Shown: positions 54,034 to 62,994 of the stretch, in pieces
Layout: each line of letters starts with the position of its first letter
Position numbering within the stretch: position 1 is the first letter of the stretch
NCBI GenBank assembly: GCA_964533865.1
Contig: CAZHRC010000004.1
Location: 42,964 to 106,963, forward strand
DNA: 64,000 nucleotides
Direction: 5' to 3'
DNA from: CAZHRC01 sp964533865
GTDB lineage: Bacteria > Bacillota > Clostridia > Tissierellales > Peptoniphilaceae
Program-made: the position numbers and the translations under genes
Notes under the pieces: generated by a model
What the model was told of the DNA's origin: nothing
What the model saw: the letters and a program-made list of their open reading frames with translations, nothing else
Databases searched by the model: none

Positions 54034-55041
54034 TTGAAAAATGAAAATGTTGGGATTAAGAAGATAGGAACATATTTTCCTCAAGGTATTCGCGATAGCC
54101 AGTGGATTGCGGAAGCTTCAGGCATCCCTGAAGAAGTCATTCGATTAAAATTTGGGATCAAAAAAGTTCATAAAGCGGATGCTTCTGAATCGGTGGTCGA
54201 TATGGCTGTCAAAGCTTGTCGCAGTGCTTTAGAGGACAAAGATCCTTTAGAAATTGATTTAGTCGTCTATTGTGGAAGTGAATATAAAGATTACTATTTA
54301 TTTAATGCAGCTGCCTCCATTCAACATAAGATAGGAGCAGAAAACGCGGAGAGTTTTGAACTTCATTCGTTGTGTTCAGCAGGAGTCTACGCGCTGAAGG
54401 TTGTGAAGGCGATGATGTTACAAGATCCGAGTATCAGAAATGCCCTTCTGGTTTCTTCGTCTAAAGAAGGAGATTTGATCAACTATAGAGACAACGATAG
54501 TCGGTTCATGTTCAATTTTGGAGATGGAGCTGCAGCCATTTTATTAGAGAAAAACTTAAATGAAAATCGAATTTTAGAAACAAAGATGATTAGTGATGGT
54601 AGATTCGCAGAGGATGTTTATGTTCCTGCAGTAGGCGCCAAGAATTTCGAAACATTGAAAGAGCCAAACTACGAGGATTTTTTTCTCCAAGTATTGGATG
54701 TTCATGGGATGAAAGAACGTTTGGACCCGATTACGATTAACAATTTTTTTAGCGTTATAGAGCAAGTGGTAGTTAAGAGCGGATATATCAAGGAGGATAT
54801 CGCCTTTATCGCTCCGCTTTTTATGAAAAAATCGATGTCAAATTTACTTTTAGACCACTTTGCACTTAAACCTGAAAATACCTATCTGTTAGAAGAATAT
54901 GGTCATTGTCAATCAGCAGATTGTTTTATTGCTGTGAAAAAGGCAGTAGAGGTTGGCCGTATCAAAAAAGGAGATTTGGTTGTCTTAGTTTCTGCTGGAA
55001 CAGGATATACTTGGGCAGCAACAGCCATTAAGTGGGGGTGA
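54034..55041 (+). CDS. KAS-III-like thiolase-fold protein with altered catalytic residues
   Basis: This 335-residue protein has the FabH-family layout. The catalytic cysteine is present (LHSLCSAGVY, Cys114). The histidine of the usual HQAN-type block is replaced (APLFMKKSM near 260-269) and the asparagine of GNTSAAS is a histidine (YGHCQSADC, His291). It may act with a different mechanism, for example as an HMG-CoA-synthase-like or decarboxylating enzyme, or have lost condensing activity. The start is TTG after GAGGAGG. It sits 13 bases after the ligase gene. Confidence 0.75.
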   Translation: MKNENVGIKKIGTYFPQGIRDSQWIAEASGIPEEVIRLKFGIKKVHKADASESVVDMAVKACRSALEDKDPLEIDLVVYCGSEYKDYYLFNAAASIQHKIGAENAESFELHSLCSAGVYALKVVKAMMLQDPSIRNALLVSSSKEGDLINYRDNDSRFMFNFGDGAAAILLEKNLNENRILETKMISDGRFAEDVYVPAVGAKNFETLKEPNYEDFFLQVLDVHGMKERLDPITINNFFSVIEQVVVKSGYIKEDIAFIAPLFMKKSMSNLLLDHFALKPENTYLLEEYGHCQSADCFIAVKKAVEVGRIKKGDLVVLVSAGTGYTWAATAIKWG

Positions 55042-55046
55042 CAGCG

Positions 55047-55466
55047 ATGGATTCGCCTTCTATTCCATATGATGAGATTTTGGTTGGCGCACAAGTTGAG
55101 ATGGTCAAAGAAATGAAAGTGGAAGAGATAGACAGTTTCTCATACTTAATTGGAGACGAGGATTCTTTTCATATCAATGACAAAAGTGCAGAAAAGATGT
55201 TTTTCAAAAGAAGGATATGCCATGGTGTTCATTTACTTGCCTTTGTCTCGGTGCTGATAGGCAAGAGATTACCGGGTTTTGGAACGATTTACTGTTCACA
55301 ATCTTTGAATTTCACAAAACCGATATTTGTAGGAGAGGTGATTACAGTACAGGTGAAGGTTTTGGAAAAATTACCCAAGTATAGGTTACGTATGAAAACA
55401 ACGATCTATAATGAAAATGGAGAAGTCGCTATGGACGGTGAGGCAGTTGTAAAAACTCTTTATTAA
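55047..55466 (+). CDS. Divergent MaoC-like hot-dog protein
   Basis: This 139-residue protein is a paralogue of the MaoC at 47828. Asp37 and His42 are kept but the central motif is GDEDSFHIND instead of GDLNPVHLD. The start is ATG at 55047 with GGGGG upstream; a GTG five codons earlier overlaps the preceding gene. It may hydrate an acyl-CoA intermediate of the same pathway, perhaps with other specificity, or hydrolyse thioesters. The last gene before the TetR regulator. Confidence 0.78.
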   Translation: MDSPSIPYDEILVGAQVEMVKEMKVEEIDSFSYLIGDEDSFHINDKSAEKMFFKRRICHGVHLLAFVSVLIGKRLPGFGTIYCSQSLNFTKPIFVGEVITVQVKVLEKLPKYRLRMKTTIYNENGEVAMDGEAVVKTLY

Positions 55467-55543
55467 CAATAGAACGAAAAAAGCAAGAAGTCTTTCATTC
55501 ATATCCCGTTCATTATATAATTGTAATATTACATGATTTTTGA

Positions 55544-55558
55544 TGAATAGAATTTTCA
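55544..55558. promoter_or_regulatory. Possible operator of the TetR regulator
   Basis: TGAATAGAATTTTCA resembles the dyad at 48269 (TGAATAGATGTTCA) and lies 46 bases before the TetR start. A TTCATTCA half-site, as in fatty-acid FadR operators, lies further upstream near 55496. Confidence 0.4.
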
Positions 55559-55604
55559 GAGAAAAATTTCATCATGGATGCAACTATAATGAAAGAGGAT
55601 GACT

Positions 55605-56204
55605 ATGACTGAAATTGTGATGCCAAAAACGAAAAAAGGACAAGAAACCTTTAATGAAATCGTTCACGCTGCAGAACAGTGTTTTTCTAAACAAGGTTAC
55701 TATAAAGCGACGATTAAAGATATTACTCAGGAAGCGGGAGTAGGTTTGGGAACTTTTTACCTATATTTTCCTAATAAGATAAGTTGTTATCGATATTTAC
55801 TGCAATCTTATTCCCTTCAAATCAGAAAGACGATTTCAAAGCGAATAAGAGGATTAACTTCAAGAAGAGATATAGAAAAAATAGGATTAATGGTATTCCT
55901 AGAAATAGTACGTGATAAACAATATATGTATAATATCATATGGGAAGCTCTTATGATTGATAGAGGTTTATTTGAAGATTACTACCAGACTTTTGCAGAA
56001 CACTATATACGCCGATTACAGGATGGTCAAGACGAGGGATCGGTGGTGGCTGGAGATACTGAAGTGCTTTCCTATATGTTAATTGGTATCGCGAATTTCG
56101 TTGGACTACGCTATTCTGTTTTTTCCAAGGAAGAAGATTTGGAGCAAACAGCGGAAAAAGTGATACGATTTCTTGAGAATGGGATTTTTACGACGAAAAA
56201 TTAA
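55605..56204 (+). CDS. TetR family regulator of acyl-CoA metabolism
   Basis: This 199-residue repressor has the TetR helix-turn-helix (KATIKDITQEAGVGLGTFYL near 33-52) and a helical ligand domain (about 70-199). Regulators of this kind in fatty-acid clusters are usually released by acyl-CoA. It stands between the ligase/KAS/MaoC block and the thiolase/crotonase/dehydrogenase block, so it probably controls both and itself. ATG at 55605 with GAGG six bases upstream is preferred over the ATG two codons before. Confidence 0.85.
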   Translation: MTEIVMPKTKKGQETFNEIVHAAEQCFSKQGYYKATIKDITQEAGVGLGTFYLYFPNKISCYRYLLQSYSLQIRKTISKRIRGLTSRRDIEKIGLMVFLEIVRDKQYMYNIIWEALMIDRGLFEDYYQTFAEHYIRRLQDGQDEGSVVAGDTEVLSYMLIGIANFVGLRYSVFSKEEDLEQTAEKVIRFLENGIFTTKN

Positions 56205-56272
56205 GTATCCTATTCTTCAAACATCTCCTTTTTCAGGGGCTCAAATCATAAGCTGCAATTAAGGAGGATACT

Positions 56273-57466
56273 GTGACGAATAAAGTATTTATAGCAGGAT
56301 CGTGCCGAACAGCCATTGGTGCGATGGGCGGTTCACTATCATCGGTGCCAGTCGCTAAACTCGGTGAGGTCGTCATTAAAGAAGCCCTACAAAGAGCCGG
56401 TATCGATGGAAAAGATGTTGATATGGTCTATATGGGTAATATACTTCAAGCGGGACAAGGTCAAAATGTCGCTCGACAGTCATCTTTGAATGCTGGCATA
56501 CCAGCTGAAACACCTGCGATGACCATAAATATCGTGTGTGGTTCTGGGTTAGAGGCGATCAATATGGCGGCAAATTTGATTCGACTTGGTGAAGCGGATA
56601 TTGTCGTCGCTGGTGGTATGGAGAACATGTCTGCCTCTGTATATGTGCTTCCTCAAGGGCGATATGGTTATAGAATGGGCAACGGAGAGATATTGGATAC
56701 AATGGTTCACGATGCCTTGACGGATGCCTTTCATCATTATCATATGGGGGTAACTGCTGAAAACATCTGTGACCAATGGGGTTTAAATCGTGAAGAACTT
56801 GACAAATTTGCACTAGAAAGTCAATTGAAAGCTAAGAGAGCTCAAGAAGAAGGAAAGTTTGATGAGGAAATCGTTCCAGTTGAAATCATGGTTAAAAAGA
56901 ATAGGGTTATTTTTGACCGAGATGAAGGTATTCGACCAGGGACGACATTGGAGAGTTTAGGTTCTCTTCGACCCGCTTTTAAAAAAGAGGGTATGGTGAC
57001 AGCTGGAAACTCGTCTACGATAAATGATGGAGCGGCAGCGGTCGTTGTTATTAGCGAAAAGAAAGCAAAAGAACTCGGTGTAACAATTGAAGCAGAGTGG
57101 ATAAACGGTGCATTAGCAGGAACAGATCCAGCGATTATGGGAATTGGTCCAGTCTATTCAACACAAAAATTGGCAAAGAAGATGAGCATCTCTATTTCTG
57201 ATTTTGATCTCATCGAAGCGAATGAAGCTTTTGCCTCTCAATCCATAGCGGTTCTAAAAGAACTTAATTTGGATGTGAACAAAGTTAATATCAATGGTGG
57301 GGCTATAGCTCTTGGTCATCCCGTAGGTGCTTCTGGTTGTCGAATCCTCGTTTCATTGATTCATGAGATGAAAAGAAGGCAAGAAGTGATTTTAGGTCTT
57401 GCAACGTTGTGTATTGGTGGTGGAATGGGTTGCTCAACAGCAATTAAAAGTGGGGTGACACTGTGA
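56273..57466 (+). CDS. Acetyl-CoA C-acetyltransferase (thiolase)
   Basis: This 397-residue thiolase either cleaves 3-ketoacyl-CoA or condenses two acetyl-CoA. The acyl-carrying cysteine lies in NIVCGSGLEAIN (near 88), the general-base region is NGGAIALGHPVGASG (near 343), and the second cysteine is in LATLCIGGGMG near 382. The start is GTG after AAGGAGG. The gene overlaps the next by four bases (GTGA), so thiolase and crotonase are co-translated. Confidence 0.95.
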   Translation: MTNKVFIAGSCRTAIGAMGGSLSSVPVAKLGEVVIKEALQRAGIDGKDVDMVYMGNILQAGQGQNVARQSSLNAGIPAETPAMTINIVCGSGLEAINMAANLIRLGEADIVVAGGMENMSASVYVLPQGRYGYRMGNGEILDTMVHDALTDAFHHYHMGVTAENICDQWGLNREELDKFALESQLKAKRAQEEGKFDEEIVPVEIMVKKNRVIFDRDEGIRPGTTLESLGSLRPAFKKEGMVTAGNSSTINDGAAAVVVISEKKAKELGVTIEAEWINGALAGTDPAIMGIGPVYSTQKLAKKMSISISDFDLIEANEAFASQSIAVLKELNLDVNKVNINGGAIALGHPVGASGCRILVSLIHEMKRRQEVILGLATLCIGGGMGCSTAIKSGVTL

Positions 57467-58242
57467 CACTAATCGGATTGGAATATAGAAGTGCAGTAGC
57501 AATCCTAACGATAAACCGCCCTGAAGCTCTAAATGCACTAAATCGAAAACTATTAGAGGAATTAAACCAGACATTGGACGTGATTGATCTCGATGTGATT
57601 CGATGTCTCATCATAACAGGAACCGGCGAGAAAGCATTTGTTGCAGGTGCGGATATTGAAGAAATGAAAGATATGGTGGTGAGCGAAGCCGTCGATTTCA
57701 GCGAGATGGGCAGTGAGATCATGCGAAAGATTGAAACCTATCCGATTCCGATTATCGCAGCGATTAACGGCTATGCATTAGGTGGTGGAAATGAACTTGC
57801 AATGAGTTGTGATATCCGTCTAGCCTCGATAAATGCAGTGTTTGGTCAGCCGGAAGTCGGTCTTGGCATTATTCCAGGTTTTGGAGGTACACAAAGACTA
57901 GTAAAAATTATTGGTTCCCTCTCAAAAGCGAAAGAACTGCTCTATACAGGAAGTGCCATAAAAGCTCAAGAAGCTTTAACGATAGGTATTGTAAGTGCAA
58001 TTTACCCGATAGAGGATTTGCTGCCAGAAGCACTGAAAATGGCAAATAAGATAGCCTCCCGTGCGCCTATTGCCGTACGCTATACCAAAAAAGCCATAGA
58101 TTATGGTCTTGAACGAAATAACGCTGAAGGGGATGAGTATGAAAGTCAGCTCTTTGGGTCCTTGTTTGACACTAAAGATCAAAGAACGGGGATGAGTGCT
58201 TTTTTAAATAAGGAAAGGCAAGTAGGGTTTAAGAATGCATAG
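57463..58242 (+). CDS. Enoyl-CoA hydratase (crotonase)
   Basis: This 259-residue crotonase-fold enzyme hydrates crotonyl-type enoyl-CoA to 3-hydroxyacyl-CoA. The oxyanion-hole segments [11 protein letters not shown] (near 64) and the block [19 protein letters not shown] (near 105) are present, as is [20 protein letters not shown] near 127. The start is GTG with overlap to the thiolase. It yields the S-isomer used by the next enzyme. Confidence 0.94.
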   Translation: MTLIGLEYRSAVAILTINRPEALNALNRKLLEELNQTLDVIDLDVIRCLIITGTGEKAFVAGADIEEMKDMVVSEAVDFSEMGSEIMRKIETYPIPIIAAINGYALGGGNELAMSCDIRLASINAVFGQPEVGLGIIPGFGGTQRLVKIIGSLSKAKELLYTGSAIKAQEALTIGIVSAIYPIEDLLPEALKMANKIASRAPIAVRYTKKAIDYGLERNNAEGDEYESQLFGSLFDTKDQRTGMSAFLNKERQVGFKNA

Positions 58243-58279
58243 TGGAACGATACCTGTAAGAGATGGTAAGGAGAAAATG

Positions 58280-59116
58280 ATGAAAATAGGAGTTATAGGC
58301 GCAGGAATTATGGGCAGTGGAATAGCTCAGGCATTTGCGCAAAATGAGAAGAATCAAGTCGTTTTGACCGATATCAATATAGAATATGCAAAACATGGAA
58401 AGATGAACATCGAAAAAGGATTAGAGAAAAGAGTCGCTCGAGGAAAATTGGAAAAGAATGATAAAGATGCATTGTTACACCGGATTGTAATCGGAGAAAG
58501 AAGAGATTGCGCTGATTGTGATCTCATCATAGAGGCTGCATCGGAAGAGATGAAAGTTAAGAAAGCTACCTTTAAAGAACTAGACGAATACTGCAAGGAA
58601 GAGACTGTTTTTGCAACCAATACTTCATCGCTCTCTATTACAGAAATCGGTAATGGCTTGAAGCATAATATCGTGGGTATGCATTTTTTCAATCCTGCAC
58701 CGGTGATGGCCCTCGTTGAGATCATACCAGCTATGGATACACCAAGTGACCTTATACAAAAAATGGTGAATATTGCTGAAGAAATTGGAAAAACACCTGT
58801 TATCGTCAAAGAATCGCCAGGGTTTGTAGTCAATAGGATCCTCGTTCCCATGATAAATGAAGCCATAGGTATATATGCAGAAGGCATTGCCTCTATTGAA
58901 GGTATAGACGAAGCGATGATTTTAGGGGCAAATCATCCCATGGGACCATTGGCTTTAGGCGACCTCATTGGGTTAGATGTGTGTTTAGCGATAATGGAAG
59001 TACTATTTGCTGAATTTGGTGATACAAAGTATCGGCCTCATCCTCTGTTGAAAAAAATGGTGAGAGGAGGAATATTGGGAAGAAAGACGAATCGCGGTTT
59101 TTACGATTACAATTGA
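58280..59116 (+). CDS. 3-hydroxyacyl-CoA (3-hydroxybutyryl-CoA) dehydrogenase
   Basis: This 278-residue NAD(P)-dependent enzyme interconverts 3-hydroxy- and 3-ketoacyl-CoA. The Rossmann motif [14 protein letters not shown] is at the start, [11 protein letters not shown] (near 135) holds the catalytic histidine, and [11 protein letters not shown] lies near 180. The ATG at 58280 has GGAG six bases upstream; longer starts extend into the crotonase gene without support. Thiolase, crotonase and this enzyme give a near-complete C4 or beta-oxidation path; an acyl-CoA dehydrogenase is not in the window. Confidence 0.94.
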   Translation: MKIGVIGAGIMGSGIAQAFAQNEKNQVVLTDINIEYAKHGKMNIEKGLEKRVARGKLEKNDKDALLHRIVIGERRDCADCDLIIEAASEEMKVKKATFKELDEYCKEETVFATNTSSLSITEIGNGLKHNIVGMHFFNPAPVMALVEIIPAMDTPSDLIQKMVNIAEEIGKTPVIVKESPGFVVNRILVPMINEAIGIYAEGIASIEGIDEAMILGANHPMGPLALGDLIGLDVCLAIMEVLFAEFGDTKYRPHPLLKKMVRGGILGRKTNRGFYDYN

Positions 59117-59132
59117 ATGAGAGAAAGTATGT

Positions 59133-59174
59133 AAAACCCCATTGTGATGAGAAAAAACACGTAATGGGGTTTTA
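59133..59174 (+). terminator. Terminator of the thiolase operon
   Basis: AAAACCCCATT pairs with AATGGGGTTTT. Confidence 0.8.
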
Positions 59175-59203
59175 ACTTACCCTGTCAACTACACCAAAAC
59201 CCA

Positions 59204-59233
59204 TTGACATCAACTCCATCTCTGTGATAGTCT
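59204..59233 (+). promoter_or_regulatory. Probable promoter of the ABC exporter operon
   Basis: TTGACA (59204-59209) with an 18-base spacer to TAGTCT (59228-59233) precedes the leader peptide by 36 bases. Confidence 0.5.
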
Positions 59234-59269
59234 AAAAATGAAATCAGATAAGTGAAAGGGGGTATTGTC

Positions 59270-59338
59270 ATGAACAGACTGAACAAAATGAGAACAGAAA
59301 TAAAGACAACGCGATATGCCCGCCTTGGTGAGATTTAG
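59270..59338 (+). CDS. 22-residue leader peptide of the ABC exporter (BmrB-like)
   Basis: A short frame with a good ribosome site (AAAGGGGG) encodes a basic 22-residue peptide with the ending TTRYARLGEI. It is followed within 30 bases by a terminator and then by two ABC half-transporters. The arrangement matches B. subtilis bmrB-bmrCD, where ribosome stalling on a leader peptide prevents terminator formation. The peptide probably works in cis during translation, not as a free product. Confidence 0.7.
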   Translation: MNRLNKMRTEIKTTRYARLGEI

Positions 59339-59364
59339 CAAGGGGGTAGTCCCTTTTGCAGTGA

Positions 59365-59391
59365 GCACACCTGTGGAAGGTGTGTTTTTTT
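59365..59391 (+). terminator. Attenuator terminator before the ABC exporter genes
   Basis: CACACCT and AGGTGTG form a stem with a GTGGA loop followed by seven T, 24 bases before the exporter start. Part of the leader frame (CCTTGGTG) could compete for pairing, and a second hairpin (AAGGG with CCCTT) lies between. Confidence 0.85.
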
Positions 59392-59415
59392 GTGCCTAAA
59401 ATACCTGGAGGTATG

Positions 59416-61188
59416 ATGTTTTATATATTTGTGAAACTTAAAGTTTTTTTAAAAAGCGAGCTGAAATCCTATGTGGTGGGCGTGTTGACCATTGTGATTA
59501 GTTATGTATTGATCATGATTCCACCTTATATGGTGGGTTATTTAGCGGATAGGATCATGCAACAGACGATTGGATTAGAAGAGTTGTACCTCAATCTTGG
59601 ATTTTTGACAGCGGTGATCGTTTTGAGTTATATATCCAATTACATTTGGAGTTATTTGATTTTTCGCGGTGCAGAGCGAATGAGTTATCGGACTCGTGGT
59701 CGATTGATGGCGAAATTTCTTTTACAATCTCCGATCTTCTTTGAAAAACACTCTACAGGAAGCCTTATGGGAAAATCGACAAACGATGTCAGAGCGCTGT
59801 CGGACTTTGCTGGGTATGGGATCATGGCAGCTTTTGATGCGATCGTTTACCCTGTTGTTCTCCTACTCGTCATGGGTATGAGCACCTCGTGGCGGTTGAC
59901 TTTGGCTTCGGTCGTTCCCCTGCCTGCGCTCATCGTCTTTTCAAGGTATTTGGGGAAGAAACTCTACATTGAATTCGATAAGGCACAACAAGCCTTTGAC
60001 AATATGAATGATTCCGTCCTTGAAAATGTATCCAGTGTACGTGTCGTACGCGCGTACAATCGCGAGTCGAGCGAAAACCTCAGATTTTCAAAAACCGCAG
60101 AGGATCTGTACGATAAAAACATGAAAGTTGCCATATTGAACGCCTTGTATACACCAGCGGTGCGGATTGTTCCAGGGATGAGCTATATTATCGCCCTTAG
60201 TGTCGGTGCATACTTGATCGGACAAAACACGTTAACCATTGGTCAATTAGTTGCCTTTATCTTTTATTTGAGTTTGTTGGTATGGCCAATGTTTGCTTTG
60301 GGAGAATACATTAACGTTTCGGAACAAGCATCGGCTTCCATCGATCGAATAGACGATGTGCTGACCTATCCCGAGGAAGTGGTTGATCAGTCTTCCTATA
60401 TAACTTACGAAGGAAAAGGAGGGATTCGATTCGACCATTTTTCCTTCTCTTATCCAAAGAGTTTCTCTCCTGTTTTAAAAGATATTACCTTTACGTTGCC
60501 TCAAGGTGCAACCTTGGGCATTGTGGGCAAAATAGGCAGTGGGAAAACCACTTTGGTAAAACAGCTCCTTCATTTGTATCCTCTCCAAGAACAGGCCATA
60601 TTTTTAGGTGATACCCCCATAGAAAAAGTGGATAGAAAGAGTTTGAGAGCTCACATCGGTTACGTGCCTCAACAACATCTGTTGTTTTCGCGAACGATTG
60701 CTGACAATATCGGGTTTGGTGTAAAAAATGTATCAAAGGCACAGATTGACGAAGTGGTGAAGATGTCGGATTTTACAAAAGACATTGACCATCTTTCACA
60801 AGGTTTGGAAACCCTAGCAGGAGAAAAAGGAATCTCTTTATCAGGTGGGCAAAAGCAGCGGATCTCCATTGCGCGAGCCCTTATCAGCGATCCAGACATA
60901 CTCATATTAGACGATAGCCTCTCTGCGGTGGACGCCAACACAGAAGCGACGATCATCAACAACATGAAAGAAAACAGAAAAGGAAAAACTACCCTCATCG
61001 TCGCCCATCGATTATCAGCGATAAGCCACGCTGATCTCATTGTCGTATTGGATGATGGAAGAATCGTTGAAAAAGGCACTCACGATGAATTGTACTGTGA
61101 AAAGGGATGGTATCGACAGCAGTTCGATCATCAAAAACTTGGAGGTGAAGCTCATGAAGACCAATTCATCGACAAAACAAAGAGATAA
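59416..61188 (+). CDS. Heterodimeric ABC exporter subunit with degenerate ATP site (BmrC-like)
   Basis: This 590-residue half-transporter has six helices (about 1-310) and an ATPase domain. Walker A is GKIGSGKTT; signature LSGGQKQR. Walker B reads LILDDSLSAVD, with aspartate where the catalytic glutamate is expected, the mark of the degenerate partner in heterodimeric exporters such as BmrCD, LmrCD or TM287/288. The ATG at 59416 follows GGAGG. It overlaps the second subunit by 35 bases. Confidence 0.92.
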   Translation: MFYIFVKLKVFLKSELKSYVVGVLTIVISYVLIMIPPYMVGYLADRIMQQTIGLEELYLNLGFLTAVIVLSYISNYIWSYLIFRGAERMSYRTRGRLMAKFLLQSPIFFEKHSTGSLMGKSTNDVRALSDFAGYGIMAAFDAIVYPVVLLLVMGMSTSWRLTLASVVPLPALIVFSRYLGKKLYIEFDKAQQAFDNMNDSVLENVSSVRVVRAYNRESSENLRFSKTAEDLYDKNMKVAILNALYTPAVRIVPGMSYIIALSVGAYLIGQNTLTIGQLVAFIFYLSLLVWPMFALGEYINVSEQASASIDRIDDVLTYPEEVVDQSSYITYEGKGGIRFDHFSFSYPKSFSPVLKDITFTLPQGATLGIVGKIGSGKTTLVKQLLHLYPLQEQAIFLGDTPIEKVDRKSLRAHIGYVPQQHLLFSRTIADNIGFGVKNVSKAQIDEVVKMSDFTKDIDHLSQGLETLAGEKGISLSGGQKQRISIARALISDPDILILDDSLSAVDANTEATIINNMKENRKGKTTLIVAHRLSAISHADLIVVLDDGRIVEKGTHDELYCEKGWYRQQFDHQKLGGEAHEDQFIDKTKR

Positions 61189-62911
61189 AATGCTTCTAGC
61201 TTACACCAAAAAGGTGAAGTGGATATTTTTAGGGGGGTTGCTTTTTACTAGCATTGCCGTTGGAGCAGATTTGTTGGGTCCCTATATGGTCAGTCGAATC
61301 TTGGATAAAGAGTTATTACAGGGCGTAGGACCAAAAGATCTATCACGTTTTATGAGAGACATCGCCATATATGGCCTTTCCATTCTTGCATCAGGCGGTT
61401 GTCGCTTTGTCGGCATGGTGTATTTTCAAAAGACCGCTAACAAAATCTCCATGGCCATGCAACGGGATATTTTCCATCGCATTCAACAGTTTCCAGTTTC
61501 CTACTTCGACAGTTTACCAGCGGGAAAAATCGTCTCTCGCATCACTACCGATACCAAGGATGTAAAAGTGCTGTATCAAGTGGTGCTCGCTCAATTTTTG
61601 AATACGGCAATCTACACGGTCGGCGTTTACGGGGCGCTGATCGCTTTGGATATCAATTTGTTTTTCATGGCCCTTATCCCATTACCTGTGCTTGCCCTGG
61701 TCGTATACGACTACAGGAGAAAATCTTCAACGTATAATAGGCGCTATCGAGCAGCCATTAGCGATCTCAATGGTTACCTCAACGAAAGCATTCAAGGGAT
61801 GGAGATTATTCAAGCATTCAATCGAGAGCAGGATACCTTTGATGCATTTGATCAAGTCAATCAGGCTATTTACACCCAAGGAATGGCCATGGTGAAGTTG
61901 GAATCCTATAGTTCTTTTAATGTGACTTCGACGCTACAGTACATCACCGTCGCATTGATCCTTCTGTATTTTGGATACGGTACGATTACAGGAGCTTATG
62001 CTGTATCCATTGGCGTAACCTATATTTTTGTCGACTATATGATGAAGCTTTTTAATCAAGTCCAGAACGCTTTTCAACGCTTAGGAGAGCTCGAACGCGC
62101 CAATAGTGCAGCAGATAACATCCTAGCAATATTATCGAAAGATGTGGAAAAGGAAGGGGAAAAAGCGACATCGCCACGTGGATTTGGCATAACCTTTAAA
62201 GAAGTATCTTTTTCGTACACGCCAGGCGAACAGGTATTAAAAGAGATTTCATTTACCATAGAAGAAGGAAAGACCGCCGCATTTGTGGGCCACACAGGCT
62301 CGGGTAAGAGCACCTTGATGAACCTTCTTTTAAGGTACTACACAGCAGAAAAGGGTCAGGTCTACATTGGCGATGAAAACATTGAAGAATTTACCCTACG
62401 GGCAACACGAGAAAAGATGGCGATCATATTACAAGACCCCGTATTGTTTTCAGGTAGCCTTTACGACAACATCACGCTCTATGACGAATCCATTACCACA
62501 GATCGTGCGCTTAAAGCTTTGGAGGCCGTAGGTGGCAAAGCTATGGTTGATGCGTTACCCGATGGGATCAATACCGTATTAACAGAAAGAGGCGCGTCGC
62601 TTTCAGCAGGAGAAAGGCAACTGGTATCCTTTGCTAGGGCCTTTGTAAGAGATCCAAAAATACTCGTTCTAGATGAAGCGACATCCAATATCGATTCTCA
62701 AACTGAAAGCGTCATCCAAAAAGGCATGGAACGCTTAGCTAAAGGCAGGACAACGCTTATTATTGCCCATCGCCTATCGACAATTCGCCATGCTGACCAG
62801 ATCTTTTTGCTCAGCAACGGTAAAATTATCGAGCGTGGCACCCACGATACCTTAATTGAACATAGAGGTCAGTACTATCACATGTATCGCTCTCAATCAA
62901 AAGGGCATTAA
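61154..62911 (+). CDS. Heterodimeric ABC exporter subunit with intact ATP site (BmrD-like)
   Basis: This 585-residue half-transporter has six helices and an ATPase domain with GHTGSGKST, signature LSAGERQL, and Walker B LVLDEATSNID with the catalytic glutamate. With the previous subunit it should form one drug or lipid exporter. The ATG at 61154 is supported by GGAGG nine bases upstream; the frame opens earlier inside the first subunit. The leader peptide system suggests induction by ribosome-targeting antibiotics. Confidence 0.93.
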   Translation: MKTNSSTKQRDKMLLAYTKKVKWIFLGGLLFTSIAVGADLLGPYMVSRILDKELLQGVGPKDLSRFMRDIAIYGLSILASGGCRFVGMVYFQKTANKISMAMQRDIFHRIQQFPVSYFDSLPAGKIVSRITTDTKDVKVLYQVVLAQFLNTAIYTVGVYGALIALDINLFFMALIPLPVLALVVYDYRRKSSTYNRRYRAAISDLNGYLNESIQGMEIIQAFNREQDTFDAFDQVNQAIYTQGMAMVKLESYSSFNVTSTLQYITVALILLYFGYGTITGAYAVSIGVTYIFVDYMMKLFNQVQNAFQRLGELERANSAADNILAILSKDVEKEGEKATSPRGFGITFKEVSFSYTPGEQVLKEISFTIEEGKTAAFVGHTGSGKSTLMNLLLRYYTAEKGQVYIGDENIEEFTLRATREKMAIILQDPVLFSGSLYDNITLYDESITTDRALKALEAVGGKAMVDALPDGINTVLTERGASLSAGERQLVSFARAFVRDPKILVLDEATSNIDSQTESVIQKGMERLAKGRTTLIIAHRLSTIRHADQIFLLSNGKIIERGTHDTLIEHRGQYYHMYRSQSKGH

Positions 62912-62994
62912 AAAAAGCACCCCAAAAGAGGTACTTAATGTAAGTAGCATGTAAAATTGAAATAAAATGATATGGAATACAAAGCAATGTAAAA

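Noticed and set aside
62912..62960. Terminator after the second exporter subunit
   Set aside because: Only a poor hairpin (AGCACC with GGTACT, mismatched) is seen; not strong enough to list.
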